Assembly: GCA_003023165.1 (NCBI GenBank)
Contig: PXSD01000058.1
Coordinates: forward strand, 1 to 7,391
Source of the DNA: Halobacteriales archaeon QS_9_67_15
GTDB lineage: Archaea; Halobacteriota; Halobacteria; Halobacteriales; Haloarculaceae
Direction of reading: 5' to 3'
DNA: 7,391 bases
Shown here: positions 1-5,185 of the stretch, piece by piece
Position numbering within the stretch: position 1 is the stretch's first letter
Layout: every line of letters starts with the position of its first letter
Notes under the pieces: generated by a model
Database searches by the model: none
What the model saw: the letters and a program-made list of their open reading frames with translations, nothing else
Told to the model about the DNA's origin: nothing
Made by a program: the position numbers and the translations under genes

Positions 1-603
1 GACGGGACGACGGGCTACTACACGATCACCTCCCGGATGCTCGCGTCCGCCCTCGACGAGGGAATGTCACTCGCAGTCGCGCTCCCCGTGGAAGTCTCGC
101 TGACACAGCTCGACCGCTACTGGCAGTCCACCGGCTGGTCGGTTTGCGAACTGCTGGATGAGGACCGGCTGTTCGTCCTCGAACTCGTCCAAAGCGACGA
201 GGCGAAGCATCGAAACGTCATCTCGTTCGACGAGGACGAGCGCGACTGGCAGACGCTGATGGAGCTGTCCTACGAACGGAGCCGCGACCGCCCGCTGTTC
301 ACATACATCGACACGGAACCAGTGTTAGAGCAGGTCGCGCCCGAACGCGTCCGCGAGGTGCGCTACGAAGCGGCGACCAGGCACACTGGCGAGGACGACG
401 TCGTCGTCTACACAGTCAATCCATCGATGCAGGACCAGCGACTCGTCGAGTTCTTCGTCGACACGAGCAGTCAGACCATCGGGATCGAACGCGACGACGA
501 CGCCCTCGAGTGGCTCACGCTCCGCAAGTCACCGACCGGATCGACGGGCACGAGCAAAGTCGTCGCGTACGACGACGACTGGCCGTACATGGATCTGGTG
601 TGA
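1..603 (+). CDS. Hypothetical protein, 3' part; possible degenerate KaiC/RAD55-like RecA-fold protein
   Basis: The frame is open from base 1 to a TGA at 601-603 and gives 200 residues. An ATG at 37 exists, but the 12 codons before it are also open and read as good protein, so the gene very likely starts before the window. I do not recognise the family with certainty. The pattern recalls KaiC/RAD55 proteins: an N-terminal GTTG segment (residues 2-5) followed by a helix and a hydrophobic strand (SLAVALPVEVS, 23-33), then 'TGWSVCELLDEDRLFVLEL', which matches the usual 'slGw..e.l...grl.i.d' layout, and near the end an 'EFFVD...IGIE...LTLRKS' strand series like the last strands of that fold. No Walker A lysine is visible (the GTTG is followed by YY), so nucleotide binding may be lost, or the true P-loop lies upstream. 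The product is acidic, with no membrane segment. It converges on the next gene. The coding call is strong; the family is an inference. Confidence 0.75.
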   Translation, partial: DGTTGYYTITSRMLASALDEGMSLAVALPVEVSLTQLDRYWQSTGWSVCELLDEDRLFVLELVQSDEAKHRNVISFDEDERDWQTLMELSYERSRDRPLFTYIDTEPVLEQVAPERVREVRYEAATRHTGEDDVVVYTVNPSMQDQRLVEFFVDTSSQTIGIERDDDALEWLTLRKSPTGSTGTSKVVAYDDDWPYMDLV

Positions 604-789
604 ACGCAGGAGAATCGAGCCAGTCAGGCGCTCGCCGTCTCGACGACGTCTACACCACAGCTGCGGGCGGTCGGGACCGTGCCACTCGCCCTGCCGAGCG
701 ACGCCGAAGACGACGAGCTCCTCGCCGTCGACCGAGATGACGGCGTCCTTGCGGAATCCGGGGTCCCCGTGGACGATGAGCTTCTTCAT
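529..789 (-). CDS. Small conserved haloarchaeal protein (MKKLIVHGDPG type, HAH_0734-like), probably 3'-damaged
   Basis: The start is the ATG at 789-787 (MKKLIVHGDPGFRKDAV...). A TATA-like element lies about 27 bases upstream, as expected for a leaderless transcript. Residues 1-45, to 'HGPDRPQLW', have haloarchaeal composition and GC-rich third positions, and they resemble, from memory, the small haloarchaeal family labelled HAH_0734, whose function is unknown. After residue 46 (Cys) the literal frame turns into arginine-rich sequence and runs 75 bases antisense into the upstream convergent gene, to a stop at 531-529. That tail looks like a shadow. In the neighbouring frame, from 653, the sequence reads VDVVETASA and stops with TGA at 626-624, leaving a clean 20-base gap to the convergent gene. 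I infer a frameshift, probably with an internal deletion, so the true gene may span 789-624 or be a pseudogene. Confidence 0.55.
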   Translation of the reverse strand: MKKLIVHGDPGFRKDAVISVDGEELVVFGVARQGEWHGPDRPQLWCRRRRDGERLTGSILLRSHQIHVRPVVVVRDDFARARRSGR

Positions 790-810
790 GTCCGGCGATT
801 CGGTGGAGGC

Positions 811-820
811 GTACTTAGTG
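811..820 (-). promoter_or_regulatory. TATA-like element for the MKKLIVHGDPG gene
   Basis: On the minus strand the sequence reads CACTAAGTAC, centred about 27 bases upstream of the ATG at 789. This is the spacing of an archaeal TATA box when transcription starts at or next to the start codon. It is not a perfect match to the haloarchaeal TTTATA/TTTAAR core, so it rests mainly on position. Confidence 0.4.
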
Positions 821-984
821 ACTTCGGACCGCGGCGAGTCAGGCCGCCTGCGCGTCGGTTCTCCCGCGACGCCCGCGGGGCCGAGCGTCCCTCCGCCGGA
901 CCTGAGGGAGGATCGCGAAGAGTGAAAGGACCCACAATGTGTTAAGTGATAGCGCTTATCACGGTCCGCGAGAGCCGCAGGGGT

Positions 985-1155
985 GTGGCGACCGAGTACA
1001 TCCGGGCCGTGTTGGCCAGACCGCTGTTGCGCCGGGTCGTGCGGCCGGTGGCCGCGTTCGCGGTCGTCGCCCGCGCCGGCGACGAAATGTCGGGCGCCGA
1101 GGAGGTGACCGTCTTCGAGGTCGTCAACGGCGAACAGGTGACGACGGTGCTGTGA
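985..1155 (+). CDS. Small hypothetical protein (56 aa; 69 aa if the upstream GTG is used)
   Basis: This is a short gene ending in TGA at 1153-1155. Two GTG starts are possible: 946, directly after an in-frame TAA, and 985. I prefer 985 because the 13 codons before it include ATA, CTT, AGG and GGT, unlike the strongly GC-ending codons that follow, and because a TATA-like CTTATC (954-959) sits about 28 bases upstream. The product begins MATEYIRAVLARPLLRRVV. Its first half (residues 6-30) is hydrophobic and arginine-rich, perhaps an amphipathic helix, which is unusual in a halophile. The second half is acidic and strand-like and ends 'TVFEVVNGEQVTTVL'. I do not recognise the family. It is read divergently from the MKKLIVHGDPG gene and lies 113 bases before rpl44e, so it could be a separate unit or read into that operon. 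Confidence 0.55.
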   Translation: MATEYIRAVLARPLLRRVVRPVAAFAVVARAGDEMSGAEEVTVFEVVNGEQVTTVL

Positions 1156-1226
1156 CGCTGACGCGCCGCTCGGCAGTCGGGTCAGGCGACCACGCTCGGG
1201 GTCGCGGCCGCCCCGAACCAAACGGG

Positions 1227-1233
1227 TTTTAAG
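1227..1233 (+). promoter_or_regulatory. TATA box of the rpl44e operon
   Basis: TTTTAAG lies about 39 bases upstream of the rpl44e ATG, with a purine-containing stretch (CCGAACCAAACGGG) just before it where TFB would bind. With the usual 25-base spacing, transcription would begin near 1256 and leave a 5' leader of about 13 bases. That leader would contain AAGGT at 1256-1260, a weak Shine-Dalgarno-like match. Confidence 0.55.
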
Positions 1234-1268
1234 CGGGGATACCGAAGCCGCTCGCAAGGTCGATATCT

Positions 1269-1553
1269 ATGGAGATGCCACGCCGATTTAACACGTACTG
1301 TCCGTACTGCAACGAACACAACGAACACGAGGTCGAGCGCGTCCGGAGCGGTCGTAGCTCCGGGATGACGAAGGTCAACGGTCGCCAGGCCGAGCGAACG
1401 CGTTCGGGCTACGGGAACGCGGGCAAGTTCTCGAAGGTGCCCTCGGGCGGGAAGCCGACCCAGAAGACCGACCTCAAGTACCGCTGCTCGGACTGTGGGA
1501 AGGCCCACCTCCGAGAGGGATGGCGCGCCGGCAAACTCGACCTGCAGGACTAA
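1269..1553 (+). CDS. rpl44e: 50S ribosomal protein L44e
   Basis: This encodes the archaeal/eukaryotic large-subunit protein L44e (eL42), a zinc-ribbon protein that sits near the ribosomal E site. The 94 residues match the family's usual length, and the start MEMPRRFNTYCP is diagnostic. The zinc ligands are visible as CPYC (Cys11, Cys14) and CSDC (Cys73, Cys76). The middle carries the basic, glycine-rich 'GNAGKFSKVPSGGKPTQKTDLKYRC' region (split here as residues 49-63 and 64-73), and the C terminus holds the conserved LREGWRAGKL. It is the first gene of a five-gene operon, preceded by a clear TATA box, and its stop is 2 bases before the rps27e start. The gene looks intact. Confidence 0.97.
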   Translation: MEMPRRFNTYCPYCNEHNEHEVERVRSGRSSGMTKVNGRQAERTRSGYGNAGKFSKVPSGGKPTQKTDLKYRCSDCGKAHLREGWRAGKLDLQD

Positions 1554-1555
1554 CG

Positions 1556-1729
1556 ATGACAGGAAACTTCTACTCCGTCGCGTGTCCGGACTGTGAGAAC
1601 GAACAGGTCGTCTTCGGGAAGGCCGCGACCGAAGTCGCCTGCGAAGTCTGCGGTCACACGCTCGCCCGACCGACGGGCGGCAAAGCGGCTATCGAGGGCG
1701 AGGTCCGAGAGACCGTCGAGGCACGATAA
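1556..1729 (+). CDS. rps27e: 30S ribosomal protein S27e
   Basis: This encodes the small-subunit zinc-ribbon protein S27e (eS27). The ATG at 1556 gives a 57-residue protein starting MTGNFYSVACPDCENEQVVF, the usual haloarchaeal form. An upstream in-frame ATG at 1520 lies inside rpl44e and would add a non-conserved 12-residue leader, so it is rejected. The zinc ligands are CPDC (Cys10, Cys13) and CEVC (Cys29, Cys32), followed by the typical 'GHTLARPTGGKAAI'. The gene lies 2 bases after rpl44e and its TAA overlaps the ATG of aif2a by one base, so translation of the three genes is probably coupled. Confidence 0.97.
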   Translation: MTGNFYSVACPDCENEQVVFGKAATEVACEVCGHTLARPTGGKAAIEGEVRETVEAR

Positions 1730-2529
1730 TGAAATACAGCGGCTGGCCCGACTCCGGCGAACTGGTGGTCGGACGCATCGACGAGATCGAGGACTTCGGC
1801 GTCTTCGTCGACCTCCAAGAGTACGAAGACAAGCGCGGCCTCTGTCACATCAGCGAGGTCGCCTCCGGCTGGATCAAGAACGTCCGCGACCACGTCTCCG
1901 AGGGACAGACGGTCGTCGCGAAGGTCCTGGACGTCGACCAGGACGCCCAGCAGATCGACCTGTCGATCAAAGACGTCAACGACCACCAGCGCAAGGACAA
2001 GATCCAGGAGTGGAAAAACGAGCAGAAGGCCGACAACTGGATGCTGCTGGCGTTCGGCGAGGACATCGACGACGAGACCTACGCCGCGATCGCCAACGAA
2101 CTGCTCGCGGGCTTCGGCTCGATGTACGACGGGTTCGAGCAGGCCGCGATCCACGGCGAGGAGGCGCTCGAAGAGACTGACCTCTCCGACGGGGAGGTCG
2201 AGTCGCTCGTCGAGACGGCCCGCGAGAACGTCTCGGTGCCCTACGTCAACGTCACCGGCTACGTCACGCTGGAGTGTCCCAGCGGCGACGGCGTCGACGT
2301 GATCAAGGAGTCCCTCCAGGCGGCGGAGGGCAACGGAAACATCCCCGACGAGGTCGACCTCGAAGTGACCTACGTCGGGTCGCCGGAGTACCGCATTCAG
2401 GTGCAGGCGCCCGACTACAAGACCGCCGAGTCGCAGCTCGAGGAGTCCGCGGACCGCGCCATCGCGGCCGTCGGCGAACACGGCGGGACCGGTCGGTACC
2501 ACCGCGACCGCGAGGAAGAGACCGAGTGA
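1729..2529 (+). CDS. aif2a: Translation initiation factor aIF2 subunit alpha
   Basis: This encodes the alpha subunit of heterotrimeric archaeal IF2, which brings initiator Met-tRNA to the small ribosomal subunit. The 266 residues are the usual length. Residues 1-85 form an S1/OB RNA-binding domain (ELVVGRIDEIEDFGVFVDL ... VVAKVLDVD ... QIDLSIKDV). Residues 88-170 form the helical middle domain (HQRKDKIQEWKNEQKADNW). Residues 172-262 form the alpha/beta domain that binds the gamma subunit. The loop HISEVASGW (40-48) corresponds to the region of eukaryotic eIF2-alpha Ser51; Ser46 is the likely equivalent position, although regulation by phosphorylation here is not shown. The ATG overlaps the rps27e stop by one base, and a GAGG at 1718-1721 is a reasonable ribosome binding site. 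Confidence 0.97.
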   Translation: MKYSGWPDSGELVVGRIDEIEDFGVFVDLQEYEDKRGLCHISEVASGWIKNVRDHVSEGQTVVAKVLDVDQDAQQIDLSIKDVNDHQRKDKIQEWKNEQKADNWMLLAFGEDIDDETYAAIANELLAGFGSMYDGFEQAAIHGEEALEETDLSDGEVESLVETARENVSVPYVNVTGYVTLECPSGDGVDVIKESLQAAEGNGNIPDEVDLEVTYVGSPEYRIQVQAPDYKTAESQLEESADRAIAAVGEHGGTGRYHRDREEETE

Positions 2530-2530
2530 C

Positions 2531-2545
2531 CGCGTCCGGGACGCG
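2531..2545. repeat. 15-bp perfect inverted repeat between aif2a and nop10
   Basis: The sequence CGCGTCC-G-GGACGCG begins one base after the aif2a stop. As RNA it could form a 6-bp GC-rich stem with a 3-base loop in the 40-base gap before nop10. It could be a processing or pausing site, or chance in GC-rich DNA. There is no T-run, so it is not a typical terminator. Confidence 0.3.
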
Positions 2546-2569
2546 CCGGACCGACACCGCTCACACACG

Positions 2570-2752
2570 ATGAAATCCGACATTCTCGTCTGTTCGGCGT
2601 GGCGCGATGAACACGAGCGGCCGCGCTACACGCTCGCCGAGACGTGTCCGGACTGCGGTGCCGACGCCGTCAACTCCGCACCCGCGCCCTTCTCACCGGA
2701 GGACAACTACGGGGAGTATCGACGCGCACTTAAGCGACGACGCCGCGACTGA
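2570..2752 (+). CDS. nop10: H/ACA RNA-protein complex protein Nop10
   Basis: Nop10 is a small core protein of archaeal H/ACA ribonucleoproteins; with Cbf5, Gar1 and L7Ae it supports guide-directed pseudouridylation of rRNA. The 60 residues fit the family. The diagnostic parts are TCPDCG (residues 25-30) and the C-terminal 'APAPFSPEDNYGEYRRALKR' (37-56), the Cbf5-binding half. The first CxxC of other archaeal Nop10 proteins is replaced: only Cys8 is present, in 'VCSAWRDEHERPRYTL', an insertion before the conserved YTL. Zinc binding may therefore use three cysteines plus His15, or be weakened. The gene begins 40 bases after aif2a and ends 5 bases before the PAC2-family gene. No clear Shine-Dalgarno is seen. 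Confidence 0.93.
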   Translation: MKSDILVCSAWRDEHERPRYTLAETCPDCGADAVNSAPAPFSPEDNYGEYRRALKRRRRD

Positions 2753-2757
2753 TCCGT

Positions 2758-3513
2758 ATGGACGAATTCGAACGCGAAGCGGTCGCATCCCCCGACCTCC
2801 ACGAGCCGGTCCTCGTCGAGGGGCTGCCCGGTGTCGGTCACGTCGGCAAACTCGCCGTCGAGCACCTGCTCGAAGAGCTCGAGAGCGAACTCGTCGAGCG
2901 GGTCCACTCGACGCACTTCCCGCCGCAGGTGAGCGTCGACGACGGTCGGACCGAACTCGCGAGCGCGGAGTTCTACGCGATCCGGCCCGAGGGGGGTCGA
3001 GACCTCCTCGTGCTAACCGGCGACCACCAGGCCCAGGATAGCGAGGGCCACTACGGGCTGACCGAGACGTTCCTCGACGTGGCCGACGACTACGGCGTCG
3101 GGCGCGTCTTCGCACTCGGTGGCGTTCCGACTGGCGAACTCATCGAGGAGTACTCCGTCCTCGGTGCCGCGACGACCGACGAGGTCGTCGACGACCTCAC
3201 TGATATCGGCGTCGAGTTCCGCGAGGACGAGCCCGCCGGCGGCATCGTCGGCGTCAGCGGGCTCCTCCTCGGCCTCGGCGAGCGCCGCGGCTTCGAGGTC
3301 GCCTGCCTGATGGGCGAGACCAGCGGGTATCTCGTCGACCCCAAGAGCGCACAGGCCGTCCTGGAGGTCCTTCAGGAGGTCGTCGACTTCGACGTCGACT
3401 ACGCCTCGCTCGAGGAGCGCGCCGACGAGATGGAGGAGGTCGTCCGCAAGATCCAGGAGATGGACCAGGGGACCCCGACGCCCTCGGACGAGGACCTGCG
3501 GTACATCGGCTGA
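2758..3513 (+). CDS. PAC2-family protein (proteasome assembly chaperone-like)
   Basis: This is an archaeal member of the PAC2 family, related to eukaryotic proteasome assembly chaperones and the archaeal PbaA/PbaB proteins. The 251 residues are typical. Family features are the early 'LVEGLPGVGHVGKLAVEHL' (residues 19-37), FPPQVSVDDG (55-64), the strand and turn 'DLLVLTGDHQAQDSEGHYGL' (82-101), ALGGVPTGE (119-127), and the glycine-rich 'GGIVGVSGLLLGLGERRG' (161-178). Residues 215-236 form a charged helix, possibly a coiled coil. The protein ends LRYIG, which resembles but does not match the terminal HbYX motif of proteasome-docking proteins, as Tyr is third from the end. It starts 5 bases after nop10, so it is the last gene of the operon. 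Whether it acts on the proteasome here is inferred from the family. Confidence 0.9.
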   Translation: MDEFEREAVASPDLHEPVLVEGLPGVGHVGKLAVEHLLEELESELVERVHSTHFPPQVSVDDGRTELASAEFYAIRPEGGRDLLVLTGDHQAQDSEGHYGLTETFLDVADDYGVGRVFALGGVPTGELIEEYSVLGAATTDEVVDDLTDIGVEFREDEPAGGIVGVSGLLLGLGERRGFEVACLMGETSGYLVDPKSAQAVLEVLQEVVDFDVDYASLEERADEMEEVVRKIQEMDQGTPTPSDEDLRYIG

Positions 3514-3551
3514 CCGACCCTCGCGTTCTCATCGCCCGTCGTTCCCGAGGC

Positions 3552-3560
3552 TTTCATATT
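3552..3560 (+). promoter_or_regulatory. TATA-like element for the J-domain gene
   Basis: TTTCATATT is an AT-rich island in GC-rich DNA, centred about 27 bases before the GTG at 3583. This is the spacing for a leaderless archaeal transcript, and it supports both the chosen GTG start and separate transcription from the upstream operon. Confidence 0.5.
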
Positions 3561-3582
3561 CCAGCGACGCCAACGACCGCGC

Positions 3583-4188
3583 GTGGTACTCGACGGCCTG
3601 CTGGCGCTGCCACAGTGGTTGCTCGTCGGCCTCGCCCTCGGCGTCGCGAGCAGCGTCCTCGCCACCTGTCTGTTCGTCGTCGCCGACCGCCTCTACCCCG
3701 CCCGGCAGGCCCATCGCCGGCGCCACGACGGCGAGCACCGCCGCCGAGCGGAGCTCCGCGACTACCTCGACGCCATCGACGAGTCCTACGCGGAGAACCA
3801 CTTCGTCGAGGGCCAGCACATCGCGTTCTACCTCCCGAAGCGCGACGTGGCGATCACCTTCGACGCCCGTGCCTACTACCGCATCGAGCGCTCCCCGACC
3901 CACCCGGTGCTCGTCGAACACGAGATGCCCGGCGTCCACCTCGGCGACCGCCTCCCCTTCGAGGTCCCCGAGGTCGACTTCGGGTCCGCGGAGACGGACG
4001 ACGACCGCCGCGACCCCGCGACCGCGGCCTTCGCCGAACTCGGCGTCCCCACGACCGCCACCCTCGACGAGGTGAAATCCGCCTATCGACAGAAGGTCAA
4101 GGAGGTCCACCCCGACCAGGGCGGCGACGAGGACGACTTCAAACGCGTTCGCGAGGCGTACACGACCGCGAAGCGACACGCCGGGTGA
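3583..4188 (+). CDS. Membrane-anchored protein with C-terminal J domain
   Basis: The 201-residue product has one hydrophobic segment near the N terminus (about residues 11-37, QWLLVGLALGVASSVLATCL onward). A basic stretch follows (PARQAHRRRHDGEHRRR, 39-55), so the body probably faces the cytoplasm. Residues 60-135 form a domain I do not recognise (HIAFYLPKRDVAITFDARAY ... VLVEHEMPG). Residues 147-201 are a J domain: 'AAFAELGVPTTATLDEVKSA', then AYRQKVKEVHPDQGG with the essential HPD at 176-178, then DDFKRVREAYTTAK. J domains stimulate the ATPase of Hsp70. There is no Gly/Phe region or zinc-finger domain, so this is not canonical DnaJ but a type III J protein, perhaps recruiting DnaK to the membrane. 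GTG is the start because of the promoter spacing. It lies 69 bases after the PAC2-family gene and converges on the dehydrogenase gene. Confidence 0.88.
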   Translation: MVLDGLLALPQWLLVGLALGVASSVLATCLFVVADRLYPARQAHRRRHDGEHRRRAELRDYLDAIDESYAENHFVEGQHIAFYLPKRDVAITFDARAYYRIERSPTHPVLVEHEMPGVHLGDRLPFEVPEVDFGSAETDDDRRDPATAAFAELGVPTTATLDEVKSAYRQKVKEVHPDQGGDEDDFKRVREAYTTAKRHAG

Positions 4189-4197
4189 CGACGGAGG

Positions 4198-4218
4198 GCA
4201 GTCTGACTGCGAGCAGTC
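4198..4218. repeat. Overlapping inverted repeats between convergent genes
   Basis: GCAGTC (4198-4203), GACTGC (4205-4210) and GCAGTC (4213-4218) alternate in the 28-base gap between the convergent J-domain and dehydrogenase genes, the last copy touching the dehydrogenase stop. The middle copy can pair with either neighbour, giving two mutually exclusive stems on either strand. The loops are only 1-2 bases, so an RNA hairpin would have to open its top pairs. It may be a compact bidirectional end signal, but no T-run is present. Confidence 0.35.
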
Positions 4219-4948
4219 ACCGAAACTGCATCCCGCCGTTGACGTTCACGACCTCTCCCTGGACGTACTCGTTTTCCAGCAGGTACGCGACCGTGTGCGC
4301 TACGTCCTCGGGCTGGCAGGCGTACTCCGGGAGGTGCGTGTCGACGTTCTCGTGGCCGCGGAACTCGACCGCTTCGAGATACTCGAGGATCTCGTCGTTC
4401 ATCTCGGTCTCGACGGGACCGGGTGCGACGGCGTTGACCTGTAGCCCGTCGTTGCCGCGCTCGCGCGCGAGCGACCGCGTCAGACCGTGGAGGCCGGCTT
4501 TGCTCGCCGCGTAGCCGGCGTCGACTGTACCGGCGGTCCCGCCGATGCTGGAGACGAACACGATGTCGCCACCAGGTTCGAGGTGGGGGATCGCCGCACG
4601 CGCGACGTAGAAGGTACCTGTGAGGTTCGTGCGGAGGACGCGGTCCCACTGGTCGTCGCCGATCTCGGTCGCGAGATCCGGCTCGACGATACCCGCGTTG
4701 CAGACGACCGCGTCGAGTCCGTCGAGGCCGTCGACGACCGCCGAGACCATCTCGTCGACGGCCGTCGAGTCGCTCACGTCCCCCCGGACGGCCACCGCCT
4801 CGCTTCCCTTCTCTCTGGCCGCCTCGACGACGTCGGCTGCCGCCGCCTCGGAGTCCCGATAGTTGACCGCTACGTCGTGGTCGTCTGCGAGCGCCAACGC
4901 GACCGAACGCCCGATCCCTCGACTCCCGCCGGTGACGAGTACGCGCAT
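4217..4948 (-). CDS. Short-chain dehydrogenase/reductase (FabG-like SDR)
   Basis: This is a classical SDR oxidoreductase using NAD(P)H; the substrate cannot be read from the sequence. The ATG at 4948-4946 gives 243 residues, beginning MRVLVTGGSRGIG with the Rossmann strand at once. An in-frame GTG at 4969 would add seven unconvincing residues. Visible features are the cofactor loop TGGSRGIG (6-13), DV of the adenine pocket (VRGDVSD, 54-60), CNAG (83-86, usually NNAG), active-site Asn108, the Ser pair 133-134 (VSSIGG), the catalytic YAASK (Tyr146, Lys150), and PGPVETEM (176-183). The C terminus 'GEVVNVNGGMQFR' is typical of FabG-like enzymes. An arginine follows the cofactor strand (NYRDS), suggesting NADPH preference. 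It lies downstream of dnaK on the same strand but across more than 200 bases, so it is probably a separate unit. Confidence 0.93.
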   Translation of the reverse strand: MRVLVTGGSRGIGRSVALALADDHDVAVNYRDSEAAAADVVEAAREKGSEAVAVRGDVSDSTAVDEMVSAVVDGLDGLDAVVCNAGIVEPDLATEIGDDQWDRVLRTNLTGTFYVARAAIPHLEPGGDIVFVSSIGGTAGTVDAGYAASKAGLHGLTRSLARERGNDGLQVNAVAPGPVETEMNDEILEYLEAVEFRGHENVDTHLPEYACQPEDVAHTVAYLLENEYVQGEVVNVNGGMQFR

Positions 4949-4964
4949 GCTACAACCGATTACT

Positions 4965-4977
4965 ACCACCTAGTGGT
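4965..4977. promoter_or_regulatory. Inverted repeat at the dehydrogenase promoter, possible operator
   Basis: ACCAC-CTA-GTGGT is a perfect 5-bp inverted repeat with a 3-base spacer, lying 17-29 bases upstream of the dehydrogenase ATG. If the mRNA is leaderless, this covers the TATA position, where no good TATA match is seen. A repressor or activator site is possible; the short arms make chance a real alternative. Confidence 0.35.
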
Positions 4978-5159
4978 TACGCGTTTCGGTCGATTCGGCC
5001 AGCATTGGCCCGGCGGATGGTACTCGTCGACCGCGTCCATTGAAAAGTTCGCCTCGGCGGGCGTCGTCAGGCATCGGTAGCATCACTGCGCGCGACTTCC
5101 GAGCCGACGAAAGCTCCTCCGACTCGTGTTACTCGTCCTCGTCGCTTTCGTCGACGTCC

Positions 5160-5180
5160 TCAGAAATCTTCGATTTCTGA
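5160..5180. terminator. Perfect 9-bp hairpin just after dnaK (possible 3' end structure or repeat remnant)
   Basis: The arms TCAGAAATC (5160-5168) and GATTTCTGA (5172-5180) are exact reverse complements around a 3-base loop, five bases past the dnaK stop codon. It is one of the few AT-rich patches in the area. The position suits a 3' end structure, but no T-run follows on the dnaK strand, so it is not a typical archaeal terminator. It may instead be a copy of a small dispersed palindrome. Confidence 0.5.
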
Positions 5181-5185
5181 TGGGC

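Noticed and set aside
862..920. GC-rich inverted repeats (TCCCTC at 888-893 with GAGGGA at 904-909; CGCGA at 865-869 with TCGCG at 913-917)
   Set aside because: The arms are short and easily formed by chance at this base composition; nothing else marks an RNA gene or a defined operator.
790..1257. Upstream extension of the MKKLIVHGDPG frame to a start at 1257
   Set aside because: The extension is antisense to the small plus-strand gene, basic and low in motif content, whereas the ATG at 789 has a well-placed TATA-like element and begins the conserved-looking sequence.
1654..2583. 309-residue minus-strand ORF opposite aif2a
   Set aside because: It is a shadow produced by GC-rich codon bias opposite a clear aIF2 alpha gene; the translation is rich in Val, Leu, Asp and Arg and has no recognisable motif.
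3529..4179. 216-residue minus-strand ORF opposite the J-domain gene
   Set aside because: It is the complement of the J-domain frame, with repetitive Val/Glu/Asp composition and no motif.
3615..4514. 299-residue plus-strand ORF overlapping the J-domain gene and the dehydrogenase
   Set aside because: It is an arginine/proline-rich frame spanning two real genes on opposite strands; the J-domain reading frame has the HPD motif and promoter spacing.
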